NCBI RefSeq assembly: GCF_900078685.2
Contig: NZ_LT546170.1
Coordinates: 190,838-234,982 of the forward strand
DNA: 44,145 nucleotides
Source of the DNA: Mycolicibacter icosiumassiliensis
GTDB lineage: Bacteria > Actinomycetota > Actinomycetes > Mycobacteriales > Mycobacteriaceae
Reading direction: 5' to 3'
The translations under genes and the position numbers were made by a program. This document shows, in pieces, positions 26,494-33,911 of the stretch. Numbering within the stretch: position 1 is the first letter of the stretch; each line of letters begins with the position of its first letter. The notes beneath the pieces are model-generated. The model saw nothing but the letters and a program-made list of their open reading frames with translations, did no database searches and was not told the DNA's origin.

Positions 26494-26982
26494 TCAGGAC
26501 GCCGCGGCCAGCACCTCGTCGAGGATGGTCTCCGCCTTGGCATCATCGGTGTTCTCGGCCAGGGCCAGCTCACCAACGAGGATCTGACGTGCCTTGGCCA
26601 GCATCCGCTTCTCACCGGCAGACAGGCCGCGCTCCTGGTCACGGCGCCACAGGTCACGAACGACCTCGGCTACCTTGTGCACATCGCCGGAGGCGAGCTT
26701 CTCCAGGTTGGCCTTGTAACGACGCGACCAGTTGGTCGGTTCTTCGGTGTGCGGGGCACGCAACACCTGGAAGACCTTGTCCAGGCCTTCCTGGCCGACA
26801 ACGTCACGCACACCGACATATTCGGCATTTTCAGCGGGAACTCGAACGGTGAGGTCGCCCTGCGCCACCTTAAGGACCAGATAGTCCTTTTGCTCGCCTT
26901 TGATGGTCCGGGTTTCAATCGCCTCGATCAACGCTGCACCGTGGTGTGGATATACGACGGTGTCTCCGACCTTAAAGATCAT
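26494..26982 (-). CDS. carD: RNA polymerase-binding transcription regulator CarD
   Basis: CarD binds the RNA polymerase beta subunit and stabilises open promoter complexes; it is essential in M. tuberculosis. The 162-aa protein has the N-terminal Tudor-like polymerase-interaction domain (about residues 1-55), with Arg25 and Arg47 known to contact the beta lobe. It also has the C-terminal helical DNA-binding domain with Trp85 (NWSRRY), which wedges at the upstream edge of the bubble, and LWRRDQERGLSAGEKRML. ATG 26982 follows AAAGGGG. It diverges from lpqE across about 260 bp. Confidence 0.97.
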   Translation of the reverse strand: MIFKVGDTVVYPHHGAALIEAIETRTIKGEQKDYLVLKVAQGDLTVRVPAENAEYVGVRDVVGQEGLDKVFQVLRAPHTEEPTNWSRRYKANLEKLASGDVHKVAEVVRDLWRRDQERGLSAGEKRMLAKARQILVGELALAENTDDAKAETILDEVLAAAS

Positions 26983-27008
26983 CTGATTTGAGCCCCTTTC
27001 GCTACCCC

Positions 27009-27017
27009 ATGCTAACA
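27009..27017 (-). promoter_or_regulatory. Probable extended -10 of carD (right copy)
   Basis: TGTTAGCAT on the minus strand, mirror of 1968-1976, ending 26 bp before the carD ATG. The rest of the 27018-27242 intergenic region, which must also hold the lpqE promoter, has no element I can call with confidence. Confidence 0.4.
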
Positions 27018-27242
27018 CGCCGCCACAACACACGACCACCAACGGTGCAGGTCAGGGGCACCGCGGCCCCAGCAGGGGGGTTGACATCGCGGCGGAAGCG
27101 TGCTGGGTCAAACCTGATCGGAGCCTGATCAGGGCTGGTCGACGGGGGTCATGGGCGACCGGTAACCCTGCGCTACCGCCACCGGATCGTTGCTACTACA
27201 GTGCATAGTCACCAGTCGCGACAGCCGAGCAGGAGACCACAC

Positions 27243-27791
27243 GTGAACTCGTTCAACAGGGCCTTCAACAAGGCTGCGATCGCGCTGATTGCGGCGGCGG
27301 CGCTGGCCGGCTGCGGTACCGGACAGATCTCTCAGACCGCTGACCAGGCCTCTGCGGTCAACGGCGCCTCGGCCACCGTCGGCGACCTGGCGCTGCGCGA
27401 CGTGCGCATCCAGGCGACGCAGACCGGCGACGCGTTGGAGCCGGGCCAGACCGTCGACCTGGTGTTCGTGGTCAGCAACCAGTCGGCCGACGCCAACGAT
27501 GAGCTGAGCGACATCACGACCTCGATCGGCAAGGTGTCACCGACCGGCAGCAAGACCGTGCCGGTCGGCGGCGTCCTGGTCTTCAGCGCCCCGGCGGGCC
27601 CCGACCTGCCGACGGCTCCCGCCGCCCGGGCACTGCCGGAGGTGGCCAGCGCCAACACCGCCGCTGCGACGGTGACCCTGGACAAGGCGATTCGCAACGG
27701 GCTGACCTACGACTTCACCTTCACCTTCAAGAGGGCCGGCGAGGTGCGCGTGGACGTGCCGATCTCGGCCGGCCCGCTTTCGCACCACTGA
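27243..27791 (+). CDS. lpqE: Lipoprotein LpqE
   Basis: A 182-aa predicted lipoprotein, the same length as M. tuberculosis LpqE. Signal peptide with hydrophobic core IALIAAAALAGC and lipobox LAGC; Cys24 would be lipidated after cleavage. The mature part is a single all-beta-looking domain with DLVFVVSNQSADANDELSDI and YDFTFTFKRAGEVRVDVPI, resembling copper-chaperone/immunoglobulin-like folds, but metal-binding residues are not evident. Role unknown. GTG 27243 is chosen because it leads directly into the signal peptide. It is followed 49 bp later by radA on the same strand, as in M. tuberculosis. Confidence 0.9.
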   Translation: MNSFNRAFNKAAIALIAAAALAGCGTGQISQTADQASAVNGASATVGDLALRDVRIQATQTGDALEPGQTVDLVFVVSNQSADANDELSDITTSIGKVSPTGSKTVPVGGVLVFSAPAGPDLPTAPAARALPEVASANTAAATVTLDKAIRNGLTYDFTFTFKRAGEVRVDVPISAGPLSHH

Positions 27792-27840
27792 CGCACCCGT
27801 CGCGGCCGGCACTGTCGGACCCGGGCGATACGGTCGCCGA

Positions 27841-29214
27841 GTGGCCAAGGCACGTTCGCTCTTTCGCTGTTCGGAATGCGGGAACACCACCGCGAAGTGG
27901 CTGGGCCGCTGCCCGGAGTGCGGTAGTTGGGGCGGCATCGACCCGGTAGGCGAAGCGGCCGCACCGGCAGGTGGGCTGCGGCCGGCGACACCGGCTCGGC
28001 CCGCGGTGCCGATCAGCTCCATCGAGGCGGGTCGAGCACGGCCGGCGCCGACCGGTGTCACCGAACTCGACCGGGTGTTGGGTGGCGGGGTGGTTCCCGG
28101 CTCGGTCACCCTGTTGGCCGGCGATCCCGGTGTCGGTAAATCCACGCTGCTGCTCGAGGTCGCGCACCGCTGGGCACTGGCGGGGCGCCGGGCGCTGTAC
28201 GTCTCCGGAGAGGAGTCCGCGGGGCAGATCCGGCTGCGCGCCGAGCGCACCGGATGCACCCACGACGAGATCTACCTGGCCTCCGAATCTGACCTGCAGA
28301 CGGTGCTGGGCCATATCGAGGCGGTGCGGCCCACCCTGGTGGTGGTGGATTCGGTGCAGACCGTGACCGCCGCCGACACCGACGGGGTGGCCGGCGGGGT
28401 CACCCAGGTTCGGGCTGTGACGGCCGCTCTGACCGCGGCCGCCAAGAGTGCCGATGTGGCGCTGGTCCTGGTCGGACACGTGACCAAGGACGGCGCGATC
28501 GCGGGCCCACGTTCACTGGAGCACCTCGTCGACGTGGTGCTGCACTTCGAGGGGGACCGCAACTCGGTGCTGCGGATGGTGCGGGCGGTCAAGAATCGTT
28601 TCGGCGCTACCGACGAGGTGGGCTGTTTCCTGCTCCGCGACGACGGCATCGAGGGGATCGCCGACCCGTCCGGTCTTTTCCTGGAGCAGCGCAGCGAGCC
28701 GGTGCCCGGCACCGCCATCACCGTCGCACTGGACGGCAAGCGTCCGTTGATCGGCGAAGTGCAGGCACTGCTGGCCAAGCCGGCGGGCGGCTCGCCGCGC
28801 CGTGCGGTCAGTGGCATCGACCACACCCCATCCGCCTTGCTCCCCGCAGTACTGGACAAGCACGCCGAACTTCCGATCGGGGCCGGCGACATCTACCTGT
28901 CCACGGTGGGCGGCATGCGGTTGACCGATCCGTCCGCGGATCTGGCCGTCGCCATCGCGCTGGCATCGGCCTACGCGGATCAGCCGGGCCGCCTCGGCGA
29001 CCTGCGCCCGGTCAGCGGGATGGACCGTCGGCTCGCCGAGGCGGCCCGGCTCGGATTCACCACCGCGCTGACTCCCCCGGGCGCGCCGGCCACCGTGGGC
29101 GGCCTGCGTACCGTGCCGGCCGCCAACATCGTTGCCGCGCTGCACCACCTGGTCGAGATCGCCGACCGACGCGGCGGTCATGTGGCCCCGCCGCAGCTAC
29201 TGGATCGAAACTAG
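27841..29214 (+). CDS. radA: DNA repair protein RadA (Sms), with an abnormal C-terminal domain
   Basis: RadA is a DnaB-like ATPase that promotes branch migration in recombination. The 457-aa product has the zinc finger (Cys10, Cys13, Cys24, Cys27), Walker A GDPGVGKST at 94-102, and the RadA-specific KNRFG at 251-255. A Lon-protease-like domain follows, containing STVGGMRLTDPSADLAVA. Two oddities are visible. Residues near 330 read HTPSALLPAV where the left-arm copy has the more family-like HARAAMITAV. At residues 378-392, YADQPGRLGDLRPVSG lacks about nine residues that normally include GEVGL(T/A)GE before the RPV. The in-frame loss sits exactly where identity between the arms ends. Function is therefore doubtful as written. 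GTG 27841 is placed just before the zinc finger, as in the family. Confidence 0.88.
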   Translation: MAKARSLFRCSECGNTTAKWLGRCPECGSWGGIDPVGEAAAPAGGLRPATPARPAVPISSIEAGRARPAPTGVTELDRVLGGGVVPGSVTLLAGDPGVGKSTLLLEVAHRWALAGRRALYVSGEESAGQIRLRAERTGCTHDEIYLASESDLQTVLGHIEAVRPTLVVVDSVQTVTAADTDGVAGGVTQVRAVTAALTAAAKSADVALVLVGHVTKDGAIAGPRSLEHLVDVVLHFEGDRNSVLRMVRAVKNRFGATDEVGCFLLRDDGIEGIADPSGLFLEQRSEPVPGTAITVALDGKRPLIGEVQALLAKPAGGSPRRAVSGIDHTPSALLPAVLDKHAELPIGAGDIYLSTVGGMRLTDPSADLAVAIALASAYADQPGRLGDLRPVSGMDRRLAEAARLGFTTALTPPGAPATVGGLRTVPAANIVAALHHLVEIADRRGGHVAPPQLLDRN

Positions 29215-29254
29215 CGACAGCCCCTGAAGCTGGGCCGCCGAATCAACCCGGCGT

Positions 29255-30040
29255 TCAGTTGCCCGGTGGCGGCGCGTCCGGCGGGGGCACTTCCGGCCCC
29301 GGCGGCGGTCCCTCCGGCGAAGGCTCGACAAGCATGAATGGCACCGTCGCGGATCTCAGATTGCCGAGTTGGACGACGAGGTTGTAGGTCCCGGGTCAGA
29401 TCGGCTGCCGCGGCAGCGGGCACTGTGGCGCCGAACCCATTCCGGTCCAGGTCACCGTGGTGGTCACCTGCTCGCCGGGGTCGAAGGTCTTCACCAGGGT
29501 CTCGTTGGACGGCGCGCAGTCCAGGTTCGACCACAGCCGCTGGTTGTCCAGCGAGTAGACGTAGGCAGCCAGTACCGCGGCACCGACGTCCCGCTTGCAG
29601 GCCACCAAACCGATGTTGGTGACGACCATGGTGAACTGAGGCTGCTCACCGACCGTGTACTGCGGACCGGTCAGACCCTTGACCGCCAGCGTCGAGTCGG
29701 GGCAGTCGTCGCCCTCCTTGAGCACCGGAGGCGGGGTCACCGCGGCGGTCGGGGTCGGCGCTTGGGGTGGCACCTGCTCCGCGGGAGCCACCACCGGCGT
29801 CTTGACCTCTTCAGGCGAGGGGTTCTGCGGCTTGGCGTGCTGCGCGGCGGTGGACTTCTTCCCGTCGGCACTGTCGGCACCGGCGCTGCTATGGACCACG
29901 CCGAAGATGATGGCCGACACGACTGCAATCACGATGAGGGCAATGCCCAGCGCGAGGCCACGTCGTCGCCAGTAGATCTGCGAAGGCAGCGGACCCTGCG
30001 GTTCCAAATCGAGCACCTTCTCACGGTAGGACGACCTCAC
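29255..30040 (-). pseudogene. Rv3587c-like membrane protein gene with an in-frame stop
   Basis: From GTG 30040 the frame encodes a cytoplasmic stretch and then one membrane helix (ALGIALIVIAVVSAIIFGVV). After it come a Pro/Ala-rich linker and an extracytoplasmic domain with two cysteine-containing segments (DDCPDST and DCAPSNE). A TGA at 29396-29398 stops it after PQCPLPRQPI. The same frame then continues for 46 more sense codons (PGTYNLVVQLGNLRSATVPF, then a Pro/Gly-rich tail) to a TGA at 29255-29257. Full readthrough length, about 261 codons, matches the 264-aa Rv3587c. A single base (GGA to TGA) would explain it, so either a recent nonsense mutation or a sequence error. An earlier start at 30160 is less likely. 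Confidence 0.78.
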
Positions 30041-30131
30041 CGCCAGTTGTCCGACCCTTCGCGGCGTGTCGTAGCCGCGTTGTGACCTCGCCCGAGTATT
30101 CACCGCGTCCGGCGCCGACTCGGGCCGGCCA

Positions 30132-30166
30132 CACAGAATGCCCCGGCATAACCGGGGCATTCATGT
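30132..30166. terminator. Hairpin between the Rv3587c-like and repeat-protein genes
   Basis: GAATGCCCCGG at 30136-30146 pairs with CCGGGGCATTC at 30152-30162 around a CATAA loop. Flanking ACAC/GTGT bases extend the stem. It lies about 35 bp beyond the stop of the repeat-protein gene. There is no T-run, as is common for mycobacterial terminators. Confidence 0.65.
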
Positions 30167-30197
30167 GTGTGTCGATCAGAACCGATCGACCGGCCGC

Positions 30198-31151
30198 CTA
30201 GGTTGTCGGCAGCCCAAGGTCCAGCGCGCTGTACAGGCCCGCGTCGGTCAGGTCCATGTCCGGCGTGGCCACGACGGCATCCGAGTAGTCGACCGGGGTA
30301 AACCACGACGCCATCGACGAGATGTTGAAGTCCCCGAACGACGTCTTGAGAATGTCGACGGGGGTGCCGTCGGCGGTGGCGTCGTAGTACAGGTTGGTAA
30401 CCCCCGGCAACAGCTGATCCTGGTCGTAGGTCGCCCCGGTGCTGGTGACGAAGTCGTTGTTGTACCCGCCCAACGACGGCGCCAGGTAATCCGTCCCGGT
30501 GAGCGCCGTACCGGTGCTGGGGGTAAAGGTGGTGTTCTGCACCTCCCACACCGGCGCGCCGCCCGCCTTGGGGGTCACCTCGCTGACGTCGCCGTAGGTC
30601 GGTGTCCACGTCGGCTCGGAGCCACTCTTGCCATCCGGTCCCAGGTCCAGCGCACTGTAGAGGCCGGCGTCCTGCAGAGCTGTGCCGGAGTCGATGAAGT
30701 GCGCAGGAGTGGTCGGGGTGAACAGCGACGCCAACGACGAGGCATTGAAGTCCCCGAACGACGTCTTGAGAACATCGACCGGAGCGGCGCCGGAAACGCC
30801 GGAGTCGTAGTACAGGTTGGTGACCCCCGGGAACAGCTGGTCCTGGTCGTAGGTCGCCCCGGTGCTGGTGACGAACTCGTTGTTGAAACCGCCCGACGAC
30901 GGCGCCAGGTAGTCCGTCCCGGTCAGCGTGGTGCTGCCATTGGTGAAGCTGGCCGGCAGATCCCAGGCCAGCGACTGCGAACCCGGGACCTGGACCAAGG
31001 TGGCCGAGTCGGTCCCGTAGATCGGTGACCACGACTCGGTCCCGGTCCCAGTGGTCGACCCTGTCGGGTCGTCGGCGTAGGCGATAGCGGAGCCGAAGTA
31101 CGCCGCCGCGGCGGCTCCCCCAGTGACAATGCCCAATGCGACGTGCTTCAT
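30198..31151 (-). CDS. Secreted protein made of two tandem repeats, unknown function
   Basis: I do not recognise this 317-aa protein. A signal peptide (GIVTGGAAAAAYFGSAIAYA, cleavage about residue 26) is followed by two copies of a roughly 141-residue unit. Shared blocks include TGTDYLAPS, FVTSTGATYDQDQL, PGVTNLYYD, VDILKTSFGDFN and LYSALDLG. At DNA level the two units align at a spacing of 423 bp with long identical blocks, so the duplication is fairly recent or kept similar by conversion. The composition (Thr, Ser, Asp, Gly; few Lys or Cys) suits an exported beta-rich protein. ATG 31151 is chosen for GGGAGAGG about 10 nt upstream. It is absent from the M. tuberculosis order here. Confidence 0.82.
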   Translation of the reverse strand: MKHVALGIVTGGAAAAAYFGSAIAYADDPTGSTTGTGTESWSPIYGTDSATLVQVPGSQSLAWDLPASFTNGSTTLTGTDYLAPSSGGFNNEFVTSTGATYDQDQLFPGVTNLYYDSGVSGAAPVDVLKTSFGDFNASSLASLFTPTTPAHFIDSGTALQDAGLYSALDLGPDGKSGSEPTWTPTYGDVSEVTPKAGGAPVWEVQNTTFTPSTGTALTGTDYLAPSLGGYNNDFVTSTGATYDQDQLLPGVTNLYYDATADGTPVDILKTSFGDFNISSMASWFTPVDYSDAVVATPDMDLTDAGLYSALDLGLPTT

Positions 31152-31198
31152 TACTGAACCTCTCCCAAAAGCGCGCGGCAATCTTTAGCCGCTTAAAC

Positions 31199-31215
31199 GC
31201 ATAGCAAAACTATGC
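31199..31215. promoter_or_regulatory. Inverted repeat upstream of the repeat-protein gene
   Basis: GCATAG and CTATGC arms around a five-base CAAAA spacer, about 48 bp before the start at 31151, in a locally AT-richer patch. It could be an operator or part of a promoter; no regulator is implied by context. Confidence 0.3.
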
Positions 31216-31257
31216 TGGGGTCCAAATTTCGGTCAAGTGTTCACAGCGCATTCACAC

Positions 31258-31273
31258 GCTCCCTTACGGGAGC
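31258..31273. terminator. Short hairpin after canB
   Basis: GCTCCC and GGGAGC arms with a TTAC loop, starting 4 bp past the canB stop codon on the minus strand. The stem is only six base pairs, so this is a weak candidate. Confidence 0.4.
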
Positions 31274-31277
31274 TGAG

Positions 31278-31901
31278 CTACGTAACGTCCCCGATGTCGC
31301 CCAGGTGGTTGCGCGCCGATACCCGTCCGTCGGCCAGGTGGTAGGTGGCGCCGACAATCGCCAGCGAGCCGGCCTCGATACGCTCCGCGACCGCTTTGGA
31401 GCGGCTCGCCAGCTGCGCCACCGTCTCATCCACGTGCCGGGCCTCGAACTCGTCGACGGCACTGAGCCCGTCGCGGCGGCCCACCAGGATCGACGGCGTC
31501 ACCCGTTCGACGATGTCGCGCAGATAGCCCCCCGGCACGACCCCGTCGTCCAACGCGGCCAGCGTCGCCTTGACCGCGCCACAGCTGTCGTGGCCGAGCA
31601 CGACGATCAACGGCACATTGAGCACCTCGACCGCGAACTCGATCGAGCCCAGCACCGCCGAGTCGATGACGTGGCCGGCGGTGCGGACCACGAACATGTC
31701 GCCCAGGCCCTGATCGAAGATCAGCTCGGCGGCCACCCGACTGTCCCCACAGCCGAACACCACCGCGGTCGGCTTCTGACCGGCGGCCAGTGCGGCGCGC
31801 CGCGCGACATCCTGGCTGGGATGGCTGGGCTCGCCGGCAACGAAGCGCTCGTTACCCTCCTTGAGTGCTTTCCACGCTGAGACCGGGTTTGAATTGGGCA
31901 T
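31278..31901 (-). CDS. canB: Beta-class carbonic anhydrase
   Basis: Interconverts CO2 and bicarbonate in the cytoplasm. The 207-aa protein matches Rv3588c in length and start (MPN). The zinc site is Cys51, His104 and Cys107, with the Asp53-Arg55 dyad in CGDSR and the GHDSCGAV motif. RTAGHVID lines the active site. ATG 31901 shares bases with the mutY start on the other strand (CATG at 31899-31902), so each 5' region lies inside the other gene's coding sequence. An alternative start at 31910 would add three residues. Confidence 0.95.
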   Translation of the reverse strand: MPNSNPVSAWKALKEGNERFVAGEPSHPSQDVARRAALAAGQKPTAVVFGCGDSRVAAELIFDQGLGDMFVVRTAGHVIDSAVLGSIEFAVEVLNVPLIVVLGHDSCGAVKATLAALDDGVVPGGYLRDIVERVTPSILVGRRDGLSAVDEFEARHVDETVAQLASRSKAVAERIEAGSLAIVGATYHLADGRVSARNHLGDIGDVT

Positions 31902-32838
31902 GCCCGACATTCTGCACGGGATCAGAGCCGAGCGCTCGGTGAGCGTGCCAGTCGACGATCTGCTCAGCTGGTTCGCCATGGCCGAACGCGATCTGCCGTG
32001 GCGGGCGGGCGATGTGACGCCGTGGCAGATCCTGGTGAGCGAGTTCATGCTGCAGCAGACCCCGGTCGCTCGAGTGCTGCCGATCTGGCCGGACTGGGTG
32101 GCGCGCTGGCCGACCCCGTCGGCGACGGCGGCCGCCAGCCAGGCCGACGTCCTGCGGGCCTGGGGCAAGCTCGGCTATCCCCGCCGCGCCAAACGCCTCC
32201 ACGAATGCGCGACCGTGATCGCCCAGGACTTCGCCGACGTGGTGCCCGACGACGTCGATGTCCTGCAGCAGCTGCCCGGGATCGGCAGCTATACCGCCAG
32301 GGCGGTCGCCAGTTTCGCCTACCGCCAACCGGTTCCGGTGGTGGACACCAACGTGCGCCGGGTGGTGGCCCGGGCCGTGCACGGGCAGGCCGACGCCGGG
32401 GCCCCGTCGGTGAAGCGCGACCACGACGACGTTGAGGCTCTACTGCCCGGAGCCGACCAGGCCGCCCGATTCTCTGCGGCCCTGATGGAGCTGGGCGCCA
32501 TCGTGTGCACCGCCCGCTCGCCGCGCTGTACCGGCTGCCCGCTGCGGCACAGCTGCAGCTGGCGGCTGGCCGGTTCGCCGCCGGGAACCGCACCCAAGCG
32601 TCCCGCCCAACGCTATGCCGGCACCGACCGCCAGGTCCGCGGACGCTTATTGGATGTGTTGCGGGACAGCGCCGTTGCGGTGACACGCGCCGATCTTGAC
32701 GTGGCCTGGCCGGTGGATGCGGTGCAGCGCGAGCGCGCCCTGACCTCCCTGCTGGGCGATGGCCTGGTGGAACAGCTCGCCGACGGCCGCTTCGCGCTGC
32801 CCGGTCAGGACAGGAACGACTCGACGGCCTCGCGGTAG
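31900..32838 (+). CDS. mutY: A/G-specific adenine DNA glycosylase
   Basis: Removes adenine mispaired with 8-oxoguanine in base-excision repair. The 312-aa protein has catalytic Glu48 in SEFMLQQT and the helix-hairpin-helix LPGIGSYTA at 125-133 with Asp149 (VVDTN). The four-cysteine [4Fe-4S] loop is Cys203-X6-Cys210-X2-Cys213-X5-Cys219. A C-terminal segment of about 85 residues follows, shorter than the full Nudix-like recognition domain of E. coli MutY but close to the M. tuberculosis form (304 aa). ATG 31900 overlaps the canB start on the opposite strand. The 3' end overlaps the converging hydrolase gene by 34 bp. Confidence 0.95.
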   Translation: MPDILHGIRAERSVSVPVDDLLSWFAMAERDLPWRAGDVTPWQILVSEFMLQQTPVARVLPIWPDWVARWPTPSATAAASQADVLRAWGKLGYPRRAKRLHECATVIAQDFADVVPDDVDVLQQLPGIGSYTARAVASFAYRQPVPVVDTNVRRVVARAVHGQADAGAPSVKRDHDDVEALLPGADQAARFSAALMELGAIVCTARSPRCTGCPLRHSCSWRLAGSPPGTAPKRPAQRYAGTDRQVRGRLLDVLRDSAVAVTRADLDVAWPVDAVQRERALTSLLGDGLVEQLADGRFALPGQDRNDSTASR

Positions 32839-33575
32839 AGCTGCGGCGCCTCGTCGTGTACCAGGTGTCCCGCATCGGGGACGTGCAGATAGGTGCTCTC
32901 GAATGCTATGCGGTGCATCTCGCGCATCTGCCCCGGCGGGGTCACCGAGTTGCCGGCCTCAATCAGCAATGTCGCGCAGCGCACGTTCCGCCACTGCTCC
33001 CAGTAGTCGCGGGTGCCCCACTCGGCGGCGATCTGCAACCACCACTCGGGCCGGCCGTGCAGCCGCCAGCCGGTCTCGGTGCGGTCGAAGGCTTCCAGGA
33101 AGTACCGGCCGGCGATGTCGCCGAACTCGGCGACCACCTGCTCGGCGCTGGGGAACTCCACCGGCAGGGCATGCACCCACGGCTCCCACGGGCCGGTGGT
33201 GCGGCCCTGGAAGTCCGGCGCCATGTCCTCCACCACCAGTGCGGAGACCAGCTCGGGGTGCCGGGCCGCCAGGCACCACGAGTGCAATCCGCCCATCGAG
33301 TGCCCGATCAACCGCACCGGGCCCGGCAACTGCTCGACGGCGACGGCCAGGTCGGCGACGAAGCGTTCGGTGGAGATCGGGTGGGGGTCGGCGACCTCAC
33401 GACCACGGTGCCAGGGGGCGTCGTAGGTGTAGACCGCACCCAGCCTGGTCAGCCACGGCAGTTGCCGCGGCCAGGTGGTGCCACGGCCCATCAGTCCGTG
33501 GACCAGCACCAGCGGCGCCCCGTGTCCACCGCGATAGGTCAGCAGCTCGGTCGACGCGATTCCCACCCGGGGCAC
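32805..33575 (-). CDS. Alpha/beta-fold hydrolase (Rv3591c-like)
   Basis: A 256-aa cytoplasmic enzyme of the alpha/beta hydrolase superfamily. It has the oxyanion-hole HG in VLVHGLMGRG (residues 23-32), nucleophile Ser93 in GHSMGG, and catalytic His237 in DAGHLVHDE. The acidic member is probably in the preceding LIEAGNSVTP region, though that loop does not show a clear Asp. Substrate unknown. Position between mutY and mhuD matches Rv3591c. It diverges from mhuD, with starts 14 bp apart. Confidence 0.9.
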   Translation of the reverse strand: MPRVGIASTELLTYRGGHGAPLVLVHGLMGRGTTWPRQLPWLTRLGAVYTYDAPWHRGREVADPHPISTERFVADLAVAVEQLPGPVRLIGHSMGGLHSWCLAARHPELVSALVVEDMAPDFQGRTTGPWEPWVHALPVEFPSAEQVVAEFGDIAGRYFLEAFDRTETGWRLHGRPEWWLQIAAEWGTRDYWEQWRNVRCATLLIEAGNSVTPPGQMREMHRIAFESTYLHVPDAGHLVHDEAPQLYREAVESFLS

Positions 33576-33589
33576 GGTAGCCTAGGCCC

Positions 33590-33907
33590 ATGTCAGTGGT
33601 GAAGATCAATGCAATCGAGGTGCCCGCCGACGCCGGGCCCGAACTGGAGAAACGGTTTGCAAATCGCGCGCACGCGGTGGAGAACCAGCCCGGTTTTCTT
33701 GGCTTCCAGCTGCTGCGCCCCGTCAAGGGCGACGACCGCTACTTCGTGGTGACGCACTGGGAGTCCGACGAAGCGTTCCAGGCCTGGGCGCAGGGGCCCG
33801 CCGTCGAAGCCCACGCCGGGCAGCGGGCCAAGCCGGTCGCAACCGGGGCATCGTTGCTGGAGTTCGAGGTCGTGCTTGACGTCGCCGGAACCGCCGCACA
33901 GGCCTAG
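33590..33907 (+). CDS. mhuD: Heme-degrading monooxygenase MhuD
   Basis: Opens the heme ring to release iron; the M. tuberculosis enzyme yields mycobilin. At 105 aa it is the usual length and almost identical to Rv3592 over most of its length. Asn7, Trp66 and the proximal heme ligand His75 are all in place. It is a ferredoxin-like ABM fold acting as a dimer. ATG 33590 follows only a short spacer after the divergent hydrolase gene, with no clear ribosome binding site. lpqF starts 4 bp past its stop. Confidence 0.95.
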   Translation: MSVVKINAIEVPADAGPELEKRFANRAHAVENQPGFLGFQLLRPVKGDDRYFVVTHWESDEAFQAWAQGPAVEAHAGQRAKPVATGASLLEFEVVLDVAGTAAQA

Positions 33908-33911
33908 CTCG

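Larger units (their letters stand above)
14493..28981 (-). repeat. Right arm of a 29-kb inverted repeat
   Basis: This is the mirror of 1-14492. It is the arm that continues into single-copy DNA: radA runs on past 28981 to its stop, followed by genes in the order expected for a mycobacterial chromosome. It is therefore the better candidate for the native copy. Arm identity ends inside radA, next to a segment where the RadA protein is unusually short. Confidence 0.97.

Noticed and set aside
1..28981. A natural hairpin telomere of a linear replicon
   Set aside because: Mycobacterial linear plasmids known to me have protein-capped ends, not closed hairpins. The content is core chromosome and no telomere resolvase or replication gene is present. 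Kept only as a remote alternative.
30300..30900. CRISPR-like or IS-derived repeat
   Set aside because: The 423-bp periodicity is within one reading frame and keeps protein similarity, so it is an internal domain duplication.
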